Origin: [Clostridium] fimetarium
GTDB lineage: Bacteria; Bacillota; Clostridia; Lachnospirales; Lachnospiraceae
Length of the DNA: 64,000 nt
Assembly (NCBI RefSeq): GCF_900111235.1
Contig: NZ_FOJI01000012.1
Location: forward strand, 95,963 to 159,962
Direction of reading: 5' to 3'
Within the stretch, counting starts at the first letter, position 1, and every line of letters begins with the position of its first letter. The notes beneath the pieces are model-generated. The model made no database searches and was not told where the DNA came from. It worked only from the letters and a program-made list of their open reading frames with translations. Below are positions 28,116 through 37,959 of this stretch, in pieces. The translations under genes were made by a program, and so were the position numbers.

Positions 28116-29288
28116 ATGACTAATTTTTTGTTAAAAAAATTTGTAAAAAACAGTGAAGATATTACAAATCCTAAAATTAGACAGAGTTATGGTATATTCT
28201 GTGGATCAGTAGGGATTATATGCAATCTAATATTATTTGCCACAAAATTTTTTGCTGGTATAATAACAGCTTCTATTTCGATATCAGCAGATGCATTTAA
28301 TAACTTGTCTGATGCAGGCTCATCAATAGTCACATTAATTGGATTTAAACTGGCGGGAAAACCTGCAGATTCAGGTCATCCATTTGGACATGGACGGATC
28401 GAGTATTTATCAGGGGTGATTGTATCATTTGTTATCATTATAATGGGATATGAATTGTTTAGAAGTTCAATTTCTAAAATACTAAACCCTCAAGAAATGC
28501 AATTTAGCATAGTTTCGGTAGTAATTTTAGTAAGTTCAATAATTCTAAAATTATGGATGGCATCATTCAACAGGAAGTTAGGAAAGAAAATTAATTCATC
28601 CTCTATGATTGCAACTTCCATTGATAGTTTAAGCGATTGTGTGGCAACATCTGCGGTTTTGATTGCGTTAGTAGTATCCACAAGTACGGGATTTAATATT
28701 GATGGATATGCCGGAGTATTGGTTGCCTGCTTTGTATTTATGGCAGGAATTAGTACGGCAAAAGACACGTTGCAGCCACTTCTTGGGAAACCAGCAGATA
28801 AAGAATTTGTAGAAGCACTAGAAGAAAGAGTTATTTCACATCCAGAAATAATAGGCGTTCATGATTTGATTGTTCATGATTATGGTCCAGGACGTGTGTT
28901 TGTGACATTACATGCAGAAATACCATATGAAATGAATGTCTTAGAAGCACATGATATTATTGATATAACAGAAAAAGAAGTAGCAAAAGAATTTAATTGT
29001 GAAATATCAATACATATGGATCCAATAGTAACGGATGATTTAGTTGTAAGTAATCTTAGAAAAATGACCGAATCAATTTTAAATGAAATTGACCCAATCA
29101 TTAAGATGCATGACTTTCGTATTACAAACGGTCCATATATCAAAAATCTGATTTTTGACATAGAAGTTCCCTATGGATACATTCAAGAGGACGAAGAGTT
29201 AGTGAAAGTGATCAAAGAGGAGATTTATCGTCATGAAGCTAATTGTTTTGCAGTAATTCATGTTGACAAAAGTTTTGTAGCTGAATAA
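28116..29288 (+). CDS. Cation diffusion facilitator (CDF) family metal transporter
   Basis: This 390-residue protein has about six membrane segments to residue 210. The metal-site motif DAFNNLSD (about 56-63) and the HPFGHGRIEY stretch (about 88-97) are present, with a second site in SSMIATSIDSLSDCVATSAV (about 167-186). The C-terminal cytoplasmic dimer domain is longer than usual (about 180 residues), as in MamM/FieF relatives with an added regulatory part. It exports divalent metals such as zinc, iron or manganese; the exact ion is not evident. GGGGAGA precedes the start. Confidence 0.92.
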   Translation: MTNFLLKKFVKNSEDITNPKIRQSYGIFCGSVGIICNLILFATKFFAGIITASISISADAFNNLSDAGSSIVTLIGFKLAGKPADSGHPFGHGRIEYLSGVIVSFVIIIMGYELFRSSISKILNPQEMQFSIVSVVILVSSIILKLWMASFNRKLGKKINSSSMIATSIDSLSDCVATSAVLIALVVSTSTGFNIDGYAGVLVACFVFMAGISTAKDTLQPLLGKPADKEFVEALEERVISHPEIIGVHDLIVHDYGPGRVFVTLHAEIPYEMNVLEAHDIIDITEKEVAKEFNCEISIHMDPIVTDDLVVSNLRKMTESILNEIDPIIKMHDFRITNGPYIKNLIFDIEVPYGYIQEDEELVKVIKEEIYRHEANCFAVIHVDKSFVAE

Positions 29289-29342
29289 AGCGAATCAAAG
29301 ATTCGCTTGCAAGAATGCTACGCATTCTTATGATGAAATCAT
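29289..29342. repeat. Hairpin repeat R1, intact copy with three stems
   Basis: Three hairpins in a row: AGCGAATC-AAA-GATTCGCT, AAGAATGC-TAC-GCATTCTT and ATGAT-GAA-ATCAT. It fills the whole gap between the convergent CDF and SDR genes and may act as a terminator. A decayed copy of the first two lies at 12057-12085. Confidence 0.88.
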
Positions 29343-30073
29343 TAAATCCATCCACCATCAAAAACAATGGCTTGTCCGGTTAGATAGGAGTGTTTTGTGG
29401 CAATTTGATACACAAAATCAGCAACTTCTTCTGCTTGACCAAGACGGCCAGCTGGAATGTCATTTATAAGATCGATTAATTCTTGATCATCTAAAAAATA
29501 ATTCATTTCTGTGTCTATCGCGCCGCAAGCAACTGCATTCACCTGTATGCCACTTGGGGCTAATTCTTTTGCTAATGCCTTTGTTAAAGCATTTACAGCT
29601 CCTTTGGTTGCGGAATATGCAACTTCACAGGAAGCACCAGTAATCCCCCAAACTGAAGAAATATTAATGATTTTTCCTTGTTTTCTAGTAACCATTTCTG
29701 GAATTGCAAAATGGCAACAGTTATATATAGAAGTAATGTTGGTATTCATCATCTTGCCCCAAACATCAGGTTCCATATCTTGAAAAAGTCCAATGTATGA
29801 AATTCCTGCATTATTGACAAGAATATCAATCCCGCCAAATTGCTTTTTGATTAGAGAAAATAGTTCTTTTGCATTTTCATAATCACCAACATCGCCAAGA
29901 TAAGTTAGGCAAGATACATTGTATCCTTCTATTTCCTTTTTAACGGCCAGAAGACGGTCTTCACTTTTAAGACAGTTAATAACTACGTTATAATTCTTTT
30001 TCGCAAATTTTATAGCAATCGCTTTTCCAATTCCTCTTGAAGAGCCAGTTACAAGTACAGTTTTTTTGTTCAT
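29342..30073 (-). CDS. Short-chain dehydrogenase/reductase, FabG-like
   Basis: This 243-residue Rossmann enzyme has the NAD(P) motif TGSSRGIG (residues 10-17), NNAGIS (about 87-92) and the catalytic Ser-Tyr-Lys (ISSVWG near 138 and YSATK near 153). It resembles 3-oxoacyl-ACP reductase but is far from any fatty-acid genes, so substrate is open. GGAGGT precedes ATG 30073. Its stop abuts the hairpin repeat at 29289-29342. Confidence 0.92.
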   Translation of the reverse strand: MNKKTVLVTGSSRGIGKAIAIKFAKKNYNVVINCLKSEDRLLAVKKEIEGYNVSCLTYLGDVGDYENAKELFSLIKKQFGGIDILVNNAGISYIGLFQDMEPDVWGKMMNTNITSIYNCCHFAIPEMVTRKQGKIINISSVWGITGASCEVAYSATKGAVNALTKALAKELAPSGIQVNAVACGAIDTEMNYFLDDQELIDLINDIPAGRLGQAEEVADFVYQIATKHSYLTGQAIVFDGGWI

Positions 30074-30316
30074 TTTCTACCTCCAACATATAAAATGTAT
30101 CCATTTTATATAAAAATTATACCATAAACAAATTTGAATTACATTAGAGAAATGAGCGAAGAGATGAAATTTAGGATTAAAAACACATTAAATAATATAA
30201 AAAATAATTAATAAATATATTGACAAATTATTTATTGTGCAAAGTAGACAAAAAGGAATTAGTTGTCCACTAATGGAAAATTATATCGAATAGTTGTTGG
30301 TGAAAAAACCACAAAG

Positions 30317-30387
30317 TTATCCACAATGAAAAACGCCCATTTTATCTAATTCTTGAGTTATACACCAACTTATACACATTATCCACA
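30317..30387 (+). promoter_or_regulatory. Cluster of DnaA boxes
   Basis: Perfect TTATCCACA boxes lie at 30317-30325 and 30379-30387. TTATACACA at 30370-30378 adjoins the last one head to tail, and TTATACACC lies at 30358-30366. All are in the same orientation. A weaker TTGTCCACT lies at 30263-30271. An A+T-rich stretch lies to the left. This could be a DnaA-titrating or DnaA-regulated site; dnaA and dnaN are not nearby. Confidence 0.8.
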
Positions 30388-30561
30388 ATGGACGTACTTG
30401 ATTATATCGTGATTTATCACCATAAAATGTGAATAAATGTTTTGTTTAATTATAATAAAATCTAAAAAACGACATAAAATTTCAGTAAATTATATTGACA
30501 AATCGGGAAAATTGTAGTTGCGTGTCGAATAAAAGAATATAGATTAATTGAGAGAATTCGC

Positions 30562-30589
30562 TTGTCTAAAAGTAAAGTTGTGATATAAT
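30562..30589 (+). promoter_or_regulatory. Probable promoter of hpf
   Basis: TTGTCT at 30562-30567 and an extended -10 (TGATATAAT, TATAAT at 30584-30589) with 16-base spacer. Confidence 0.75.
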
Positions 30590-30622
30590 ATAACTATAAT
30601 ACACGTAAAGGAGTTGAATATT

Positions 30623-31150
30623 ATGCGTTTTATTATTAAAGGAAGAAATATAGAAGTAACTGAAGGTTTAAAAGCCTCTATAGAAGAAAAGTTAGGTAAG
30701 CTGGATAGGTTTTTTGCAGTTGATACAGAAGTTTATGTAACGCTTACCGTAGAGAAAGAAAGACAAAAAATCGAGGTAACAATACCAGTTAAAGGTAGTA
30801 TCGTAAGATCCGAACAAGTAAGTAGCGATATGTACGTATCAATTGATTTGGTAGAGGAAGTTATCGAAAGACAGTTAAAGAAATATAAACATAAGTTTGT
30901 TGATAAAAAGCAATTAGCTGAGGACTTTAATAAGGACTTTGTAGATAAGGATTTTATTGACGAAGCAGAAGTTAAAATTATTAGAACAAAACGTTTTGGA
31001 ATCAAACCAATGGATCCGGAAGAAGCATGTATCCAGATGGAGTTGCTAGGCCATAACTTTTATGTATTTTTTAATGCTGATACCGAAGAAGTTAATGTGG
31101 TATATAAAAGAAAAGGTAGCACTTACGGATTAATAGAACCAGAATTTTAA
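30623..31150 (+). CDS. hpf: Ribosome hibernation-promoting factor, long form
   Basis: This 175-residue protein has an N-terminal S30AE domain (MRFIIKGRNIEVTEGLKASIEEKLGKLDRF, and on to about residue 100) that occupies the decoding region, then a linker and a C-terminal dimerisation domain (about 118-175, EEACIQMELLGHNFYVFFNADT...NVVYKRKGSTYGLIEP). The long form makes 100S ribosome dimers. AAAGGAG gives ATG 30623; TTG 30614 lacks spacing. Monocistronic, ending at a terminator. Confidence 0.96.
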   Translation: MRFIIKGRNIEVTEGLKASIEEKLGKLDRFFAVDTEVYVTLTVEKERQKIEVTIPVKGSIVRSEQVSSDMYVSIDLVEEVIERQLKKYKHKFVDKKQLAEDFNKDFVDKDFIDEAEVKIIRTKRFGIKPMDPEEACIQMELLGHNFYVFFNADTEEVNVVYKRKGSTYGLIEPEF

Positions 31151-31185
31151 AGTGTTTTCAATTACACTAAGATATTTTTTATTCT

Positions 31186-31226
31186 AAAATAAGGACAGGT
31201 TAATAACTTGTCCTTATTTTATATTT
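31186..31226 (+). terminator. Terminator after hpf
   Basis: AAAATAAGGACA / TGTCCTTATTTT (31186-31197, 31209-31220), 12 pairs, with T-rich tail. Confidence 0.9.
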
Positions 31227-31368
31227 AATAAAGTGTTTTCGGCAAGTAGGAACTTGCGTTAAATATACAAAGGTGATACAATAACGCAGAGTGGCATATT
31301 TTAACTTAAAACAAAGTTTAGGTAGGCTAAAGGTCATGATTTATTACACATTTAAGGAGATTAACGGA

Positions 31369-33930
31369 ATGGGATTTTTTCAGAAAGTATTTGGTACTCA
31401 CAGTGAACACGAATTGAAAAGAGTATTACCAATAGTTGACAAGATTGAAAACATGCGCAGTCAGATGCAGACGCTCTCAGATGAACAGTTACAAGCAAAG
31501 ACGAGTGAATTCAAATCTCGTTTATCAAAGGGAGAAACTTTAGATGATATTTTACCAGAAGCATTTGCTGTTGTAAGAGAAGCAGGTAAGAGAGTACTTG
31601 GAATGGAACCATATAGAGTGCAGCTTATTGGTGGTATGATACTTCATCAAGGGCGTATCGCAGAGATGAAAACGGGTGAAGGTAAGACACTTGTATCCAC
31701 ACTTCCCGCGTATTTAAATGCACTTACTGGTGAGGGAGTTTTAATTGTTACTGTAAATGATTACCTTGCAAAACGTGATGCTGAGTGGATGGGACAAGTC
31801 CATGAATTTTTAGGCCTTACAGTAGGCGTTGTTCTTAACAATAAGAAAGACGAAGAAAGACGAGAAGCATATAAATGTGACATTACATATGTTACTAATA
31901 ATGAACTCGGATTTGATTACTTAAGAGATAATATGGTAATTTATAAAGAACAACTTGTTCTAAGATCATTAAAATTTGCAATTATAGATGAAGTCGATTC
32001 AGTACTTGTCGATGAGGCAAGAACCCCTCTTATTATATCCGGACAGAGTGGAAAGTCAACTAAACTTTATGAAGCTTGTGATATCTTAGCTAGGCAGTTA
32101 GAACGTGGTACAACAACTGGCGAGATGACTAAGATGGCAGCGCTTATGAAAGAAGAACTTGAAGAAGACGGTGACTTTACCGTAAATGAAAAAGATAAAA
32201 TTGTTAACCTTACTGAAGATGGTGTAGAGAAGGTTGAAAAATTCTTCCATTTAGAAAATTATTCAGATCCAGACAATCTTGAGATTCAACATAATATTAT
32301 TTTAGCATTACGTGCTCATAATCTTATGTTTAGCGATAAAGATTACGTTGTAAAAGATGATGAGGTGTTAATCGTAGATGAGTTTACTGGACGTATTATG
32401 CCAGGTAGACGATATTCAGATGGCCTTCATCAAGCAATTGAAGCAAAAGAGCATGTAAAAGTGAAAAGAGAAAGTAAGACACTTGCAACAATTACATTCC
32501 AGAATTTCTTTAACAAATTTGAGAAGAAAGCTGGTATGACAGGTACAGCACTTACAGAGGAAAAAGAATTTAGAGAAATCTATAATATGGATGTTATCGA
32601 GATTCCTACGAATCAACTAGTTCTTCGTGAAGATTCGCAAGATGCTGTTTATAAGACGAAAAAAGAAAAACTCGAGGCAGTTGTAGATTCAGTAGAAGAA
32701 TCATATGCAATTGGACAACCTGTGCTTGTTGGTACAATTACAATCGAAGGTTCAGAAAAAATCAGTGAAATGCTTAAGAAAAGAGGAATTCCACATAAAG
32801 TCCTCAATGCTAAGTTCCATGAGCTAGAAGCAGAAATCGTAGCAGAAGCTGGTAAACATAAGGCTGTAACAATTGCTACTAATATGGCAGGCCGTGGTAC
32901 GGATATTAAGCTTGATGAGGAAGCCAAAGCAGCAGGTGGACTTAAAATTATTGGTACAGAAAGACATGAAGCAAGACGTATTGACAACCAGTTACGTGGT
33001 CGTGCAGGTCGTCAAGGAGATCCAGGCCAGTCAAGATTCTTCATATCACTTCAAGATGATTTGATGAGACTTTTTGGCTCAGATAAACTTATGAGTGTAT
33101 TTAATGCATTAGGTGTTGCTGATAATGAGCAGATTGAACATAGTATGCTTTCTAATGCAATTGAAAAAGCGCAGAAGAAGATAGAGACTAACAACTATGG
33201 TATCAGAAGAAACTTGCTTCAGTATGACGAAGTAATGAATGAACAACGTGAAATTATTTACGCAGAAAGAAGAAAAGTCCTTGATGGAGAAAGTATGCGT
33301 AACTCTATATACAAGATGATTACTGATTTAACAGAATCAGCAGTTGATACCTGTATTAGTGAAGATCATAGTTCGGATCAGTGGGATTATGCAGAATTAA
33401 ATGAAATTTTACTTCCGACAATTCCACTACCAACGATTTCAAAATCTGAAGATATAAATAATAAGAATGAATTAAAACATATTCTGAAAGAAAAAGCTGT
33501 TAAATTTTACGAAGATAAAGAAGCAGAATTTCCAGAAGCAGAGCACTTAAGAGAACTTGAGCGTGTAATTCTACTTAAAGTTATTGATAGAAAATGGATG
33601 GATCATATTGATGATATGGATCAACTTCGTCAAGGTATTGGTCTTCAGGCATATGGACAAAGAGATCCACTTGTGCAGTACAAAGTAATGGGCTATGATA
33701 TGTTTGATGAGATGACAAAAGGTATAAGCGAAGATACAGTAAGACTTCTTATGCATGTACAGGTTGAGCAAAACGTTGAAAGAGAGCAAGTTGCTAAAGT
33801 AACAGGAACGAATAAGGATGATTCTGCGGCAAAGACACCAATGAAACGTGAAGTAAAGAAAGTATATCCAAACGATCCTTGTCCATGTGGAAGCGGCAAA
33901 AAGTACAAGCAATGCTGTGGACGTCTTTAA
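31369..33930 (+). CDS. secA: Preprotein translocase ATPase SecA
   Basis: This protein of about 853 residues drives secretion through SecYEG. The P-loop is [10 protein letters not shown] near 103; [21 protein letters not shown] near 205; helicase motif GRGTDIKL near 505; [18 protein letters not shown] near 530. The C-terminal zinc finger [14 protein letters not shown] is complete. AAGGAG at 31354 and the match to typical MGFFQKVF starts support ATG 31369. It precedes prfB by 66 bases, a common clostridial arrangement. Confidence 0.97.
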   Translation: MGFFQKVFGTHSEHELKRVLPIVDKIENMRSQMQTLSDEQLQAKTSEFKSRLSKGETLDDILPEAFAVVREAGKRVLGMEPYRVQLIGGMILHQGRIAEMKTGEGKTLVSTLPAYLNALTGEGVLIVTVNDYLAKRDAEWMGQVHEFLGLTVGVVLNNKKDEERREAYKCDITYVTNNELGFDYLRDNMVIYKEQLVLRSLKFAIIDEVDSVLVDEARTPLIISGQSGKSTKLYEACDILARQLERGTTTGEMTKMAALMKEELEEDGDFTVNEKDKIVNLTEDGVEKVEKFFHLENYSDPDNLEIQHNIILALRAHNLMFSDKDYVVKDDEVLIVDEFTGRIMPGRRYSDGLHQAIEAKEHVKVKRESKTLATITFQNFFNKFEKKAGMTGTALTEEKEFREIYNMDVIEIPTNQLVLREDSQDAVYKTKKEKLEAVVDSVEESYAIGQPVLVGTITIEGSEKISEMLKKRGIPHKVLNAKFHELEAEIVAEAGKHKAVTIATNMAGRGTDIKLDEEAKAAGGLKIIGTERHEARRIDNQLRGRAGRQGDPGQSRFFISLQDDLMRLFGSDKLMSVFNALGVADNEQIEHSMLSNAIEKAQKKIETNNYGIRRNLLQYDEVMNEQREIIYAERRKVLDGESMRNSIYKMITDLTESAVDTCISEDHSSDQWDYAELNEILLPTIPLPTISKSEDINNKNELKHILKEKAVKFYEDKEAEFPEAEHLRELERVILLKVIDRKWMDHIDDMDQLRQGIGLQAYGQRDPLVQYKVMGYDMFDEMTKGISEDTVRLLMHVQVEQNVEREQVAKVTGTNKDDSAAKTPMKREVKKVYPNDPCPCGSGKKYKQCCGRL

Positions 33931-33996
33931 TTTACACGAATAATGGATTAGGCTAAGGTTAATAATAAAAAAAAATAAAAAAAAGCGGGTGATCAA

Positions 33997-35119
33997 ATGG
34001 TAGAATTAGATCAGTTTAAATATAAACTGTCAAACTACACACAACCATTAGACGAAATAAGGGCTTCACTTTGACTTGGCTAATAAGCAGAAGCGAATTG
34101 AAGAAATAGAAGCAAATATGGAGGCTCCCGGTTTTTGGGATGAAGCGGACAAATCACAGAATATGATGAAGGAACTTAAGGGTCTTAAGGTTGCATTTGA
34201 AAAGTACGATGAGTTAAAGCAAGGATTACAGGATGCTAAAACGCTAATTGAGATGGCAGATGAGGAAAATGATGCTTCATTAATTCCAGAAATTCAAAAT
34301 GAAATCACTATTTTTCAAGAGAAAATAGATAGGCTTAAGATTAGTACACTTTTATCAGAAGAATATGATAAGGAAAACGCAATTCTTACATTGCATGCAG
34401 GTGCAGGTGGAACAGAGTCATGTGACTGGGCCTCAATGCTTATGCGTATGTATATGCGATGGGCAGACTCCAAGGGATTTAGTACACAAGTTATTGATTA
34501 CCTCGATGGAGAGGAAGCTGGTGTGAAATCAGTGACAATTGAAATAGAGGGTGAGAATGCCTATGGATATCTAAAATCCGAAAAAGGTGTTCACAGACTA
34601 GTTCGTATATCACCATTTAATGCGGCTGGCAAAAGGCAGACATCATTTGTATCATGCGATGTAATGCCTGATATAGAAGTGGATCTTGAAGTCGAAATTG
34701 ACCTAGATGATTTAAGAGTTGATACTTATCGCGCAAGTGGTGCAGGCGGTCAGCATATTAATAAGACATCTTCAGCAATTCGAATTACGCATTTGCCAAC
34801 AGGAACGGTAGTACAATGTCAGAATGAGCGTTCACAGCATCAGAACAAAGATAAAGCGATGCAAATGCTGAAAGCAAAATTATTTTTGCTTAAGAAACAG
34901 GAGAATGCAGACAATTTATTGGATATTCGTGGCGCAATTAAAGAGATTAACTTTGGTAATCAGATTAGAAGTTACGTATTGCAACCATATACAATGGTAA
35001 AAGATCATAGGACAAATACTGATGTAGGTAATGCACAGAGTGTGCTCGATGGTAATTTAGATCCACTCATAACTGCTTATCTTCAGTGGAATAGTACTGG
35101 AAGAGACAAGGAGGATTAA
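33997..35119 (+). CDS. prfB: Peptide chain release factor 2 with programmed +1 frameshift
   Basis: Translation from ATG 33997 runs 25 codons to CTT TGA C (CTT at 34069-34071, TGA at 34072-34074); a +1 shift continues at GAC 34073 for 348 more codons, giving about 373 residues. AGGG at 34060-34063, just upstream, provides the internal Shine-Dalgarno-like stimulator. This is the classic autoregulated RF2 shift. The release motif GAGGQHINKTSSAIR and the stop-recognition SPF are both present. GCGGGTGA precedes the start. The gene is intact. Confidence 0.97.
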
Positions 35120-35123
35120 TGGA

Positions 35124-35588
35124 ATGGCAAATTATTTTAAACCAGTAATTTTTAAATTAGGAAGCGAAAGCTATGGAATAGATATCAATCTCGTAAGTTC
35201 AATTGAAAAGCAAGTAAATGTTGTAGCAATACCAAATACAGTTCCTTATATGAAAGGTATTATTAATCTTAGAAATGAAGTCATTCCTGTGATTAACTTA
35301 AAAAAGAAGTTTAATATGAAGGACTCTGATATTTTAGGGGAGAATGCAATCATTGTAAAACTTCCTAACATTACAATAGCACTGGAAGTAGATTCAGTAG
35401 AAGAAATTCATAGTATTGATGAATCTGAAATAGTAGACATGCCAACGATTGTAAAAACAGGAGATTTAAAATACTTTGATAAGGTTGTTAATGTAAATGG
35501 TAAATTGGTTGTTTTAATTAATGCAATGTATTTACTCAGTGAAAGTGAGCAAACATCAGTTGTGAGTCTAACTGAAAAGTTAAATTAA
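35124..35588 (+). CDS. cheW: CheW-like chemotaxis coupling protein
   Basis: This 154-residue protein is a single CheW domain: VIFKLGSESYGIDINLVSSIEKQVNVVAIPNTVPYMKGIINLRNEVIPVINLKKKF (about residues 7-62) has the family pattern, including the conserved NLR. Such proteins join chemoreceptors to CheA. It lies four bases after prfB, away from other chemotaxis genes. GGAGG precedes ATG 35124. Confidence 0.92.
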   Translation: MANYFKPVIFKLGSESYGIDINLVSSIEKQVNVVAIPNTVPYMKGIINLRNEVIPVINLKKKFNMKDSDILGENAIIVKLPNITIALEVDSVEEIHSIDESEIVDMPTIVKTGDLKYFDKVVNVNGKLVVLINAMYLLSESEQTSVVSLTEKLN

Positions 35589-35635
35589 ATATTAAATCAT
35601 CTCAAATAAAATGTAAGTTCGTTAGAGCAGTTTAG

Positions 35636-35699
35636 ATGAGGCAATTGCAAATATAGTAAATGGGAAAGCCATTGACTAATTGGCAACTGCCTCATTTTT
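35636..35699 (+). terminator. Terminator of the prfB-cheW unit
   Basis: GATGAGGCAATTGC pairs with GGCAACTGCCTCAT across a 32-base loop, followed by TTTTT. Confidence 0.8.
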
Positions 35700-35739
35700 A
35701 AATTAATAATATAAATGAAAGTATAATGCGAGGTGTTAG

Positions 35740-37269
35740 ATGGGTAATCAGACAAAATGTCAAAAATTCAATAGAAGTGCAGGTATATTAATGGCAATCA
35801 GTAGCATTTCTTCACCATATGGAATTGGAACTTTTGGTAAGGCTGCTTATGAATTTATTGACTTCGTAAAAAACGCAGATCACAAATATTGGCAAGTATT
35901 GCCGCTTGGACCGACAGGTTATGGAGATAGCCCCTATCAGACATGTTCTATTTATGCAGGTAATCCGTATTATATTGATTTGGATATACTTGTGGAAGAA
36001 GGGCTCCTTACGAAATCATATGTGCTTTCGTTTGATTGGGGGGATGATATACTTGAAAATCAAAGTTATGTAGATTATGAAAAAATATTCCTATCAAGAT
36101 TTTTGGTGTTAGCTACAGCATTTGAGAACTTTAAAAGCAGACAAATGGAGAATGGCTGCAAGGAGTATGATGATTTTGTAGCATTGAATAATGACTGGCT
36201 AGAAGATTATTCGTTATATATGGCATGCAAAGCATATTTTGGATATAGCGATTGGAATAAGTGGGATGATGAAGTGAAGTATCGCGAGCCAGCTGCTCTT
36301 TTAAAATACAAGGCAATGTTAGCGAAGGAAATTGAATTTTGGGAATTTTGTCAGTTTGAATTTTTTAAGCAATGGAATAAACTTAAGAACTATGCAAATG
36401 AAAAGGGAATTGAAATAATTGGAGATATTCCTATCTATACGGCATTAGATAGTGCAGATGTGTGGGTAAATACTGAGATTTTCCAGTTAGATGAAAAACT
36501 TGAACCAACTATGGTTGCAGGAGTGCCACCAGATGCATTTACTTCCTTGGGACAGAAATGGGGAAATCCGATTTATGATTGGGATGCAATGGAAAAAGAC
36601 AATTTCGTATGGTGGAAAAAGCGAATGGAGAAATCCGCACAATTGTATGATGTTATCAGAATTGATCACTTTATTGGGATTGTAAAATACTATACAATAC
36701 CTGCCCAATGTCCGGATGCTAGAATTGGTGAATATAAGATAGGACCAGGTAAAAAGCTTACAGATGTAATTAACAGTGCAATTAAAGATAAAAAGATAAT
36801 TGCTGAAAACCTAGGGGTTGCAATACCCGAAGTAGAGGAATTATTAAAAGAAAATGATTACACAGTGATGGAAGTCTTGGAATTTGCATTTGATGGGAAT
36901 AGTGATAATCCTCATATTCCATATAATTATGAAAAAAATTCTGTGGTTTATGGTGGAACACATGATAATGAAACCCTACAGGGATTTTTTAATGAACGAA
37001 ATGATCAAGAACTGGAGTATGCTTACGATTATCTTGGGACAAGGGATAAAAATCTGATTGTGGATCATGTGTTTAGAGCCGCATATGGTAGTGTAGCAAA
37101 TGTTGTTATATTCCAAGTTCAAGATGTTTTGAAATTGGATAATTCAGCAAGAATGAATTTTCCTTCAACACTTGGAGATAATTGGAAATGGCGTTTGAGA
37201 AGTGAGCAATTAAATGAAACACACAGTAACTATTTAAAACATTTAGCTAGAATATTTGGAAGAAAGTAG
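35740..37269 (+). CDS. malQ: 4-alpha-glucanotransferase (amylomaltase) MalQ
   Basis: This 509-residue GH77 enzyme transfers maltooligosaccharide units between glucans. YWQVLPLGPTGYGDSPYQ (about residues 47-64), the catalytic-Asp region VIRIDHFIG (near 304-312), AENLG with the acid near 352 and the TH-D-N of YGGTHDNET (near 405) are in order. Length is normal. GCGAGGTG precedes ATG 35740. It stands alone between two terminators. Confidence 0.95.
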   Translation: MGNQTKCQKFNRSAGILMAISSISSPYGIGTFGKAAYEFIDFVKNADHKYWQVLPLGPTGYGDSPYQTCSIYAGNPYYIDLDILVEEGLLTKSYVLSFDWGDDILENQSYVDYEKIFLSRFLVLATAFENFKSRQMENGCKEYDDFVALNNDWLEDYSLYMACKAYFGYSDWNKWDDEVKYREPAALLKYKAMLAKEIEFWEFCQFEFFKQWNKLKNYANEKGIEIIGDIPIYTALDSADVWVNTEIFQLDEKLEPTMVAGVPPDAFTSLGQKWGNPIYDWDAMEKDNFVWWKKRMEKSAQLYDVIRIDHFIGIVKYYTIPAQCPDARIGEYKIGPGKKLTDVINSAIKDKKIIAENLGVAIPEVEELLKENDYTVMEVLEFAFDGNSDNPHIPYNYEKNSVVYGGTHDNETLQGFFNERNDQELEYAYDYLGTRDKNLIVDHVFRAAYGSVANVVIFQVQDVLKLDNSARMNFPSTLGDNWKWRLRSEQLNETHSNYLKHLARIFGRK

Positions 37270-37283
37270 GCTTGATAAAAAAA

Positions 37284-37325
37284 GATAGTGAATAGTTGCG
37301 AAACTACTCACTATCATTTTTGTTT
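37284..37325. terminator. Terminator between malQ and the XRE gene
   Basis: GATAGTGAATAGTT / ACTACTCACTATC stem (37284-37315) with A-rich left and T-rich right flanks; convergent genes suggest it works both ways. Confidence 0.85.
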
Positions 37326-37347
37326 TCATTTTTATTGCCTTAATCGT

Positions 37348-37713
37348 CTATTGTTTCGGTCCTTTAGATACATTATTTATTACTGTAAGGATACCAATAT
37401 AGTCAACAATGCGTTTTCTGTTATTAGTGTCTAATTGAATAATGGTATTTAGAAGGTCTCCTAAAGTATAATCGCTTGATAAATGATTATTTAAATGTTT
37501 GATACTATATTTGAATTTTGTTCTTTTTAACAAATAATCAGTTGACACATCAAAACAGTCTGCTATTTTGCTTATGGTTTCTGCATCTGGAATGTGAACA
37601 CCCTTTTCATAATTACAGATTGCGCTATCAGATTTATTGACTAATTTCCCCAATTCTCTTTGGCTTAATCCTTTGTCCATCCGTAGTTCTGCAATTAATT
37701 CGCCTAACCCCAT
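37348..37713 (-). CDS. XRE-family transcriptional regulator
   Basis: This 121-residue protein has an N-terminal helix-turn-helix (LIAELRMDKGLSQRELGKLVNKSDSAICNYEKGVHIPD, about residues 6-43) and a helical C-terminus. GGAGGG precedes ATG 37713. It is divergent from the LytTR regulator gene at 37960 with 246 bases between, so it may control that pair; this is only positional. Confidence 0.9.
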   Translation of the reverse strand: MGLGELIAELRMDKGLSQRELGKLVNKSDSAICNYEKGVHIPDAETISKIADCFDVSTDYLLKRTKFKYSIKHLNNHLSSDYTLGDLLNTIIQLDTNNRKRIVDYIGILTVINNVSKGPKQ

Positions 37714-37959
37714 ACAAGATTCCCTCCAATCACTTAATTCTTAAATATATAATAATACAAACTTTGCCTAAACAAGCAAAAATACACGATATCAAAAGAT
37801 TTGAACACTTTATGCTTTAATAATTTGCGATTGCAAAACAATACTTTGGAATTATAAAATATATATAAAATAATGTCGGTTTATGTCAAAATTAGTTTGC
37901 CATTTTAGAGTTATATTGATATTCTATGAATAAAAATACAAATGAAATGAGGGTTGATA

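Larger units (their letters stand above)
30074..30622. other. Large intergenic region with a DnaA-box cluster and the hpf promoter
   Basis: This 549-base gap has no gene. From about 30170 to 30240 it is extremely A+T-rich; 30317-30387 holds the DnaA boxes; 30562-30589 is the probable hpf promoter. Confidence 0.75.

Noticed and set aside
30263..30387. Chromosomal replication origin
   Set aside because: dnaA, dnaN, recF and gyrAB are absent from the window; kept only as a DnaA-box cluster.
30074..30622. Possible raiA-type noncoding RNA before hpf
   Set aside because: The region is A+T-rich without long helices; no structured RNA could be folded by eye, only DnaA boxes and a promoter.
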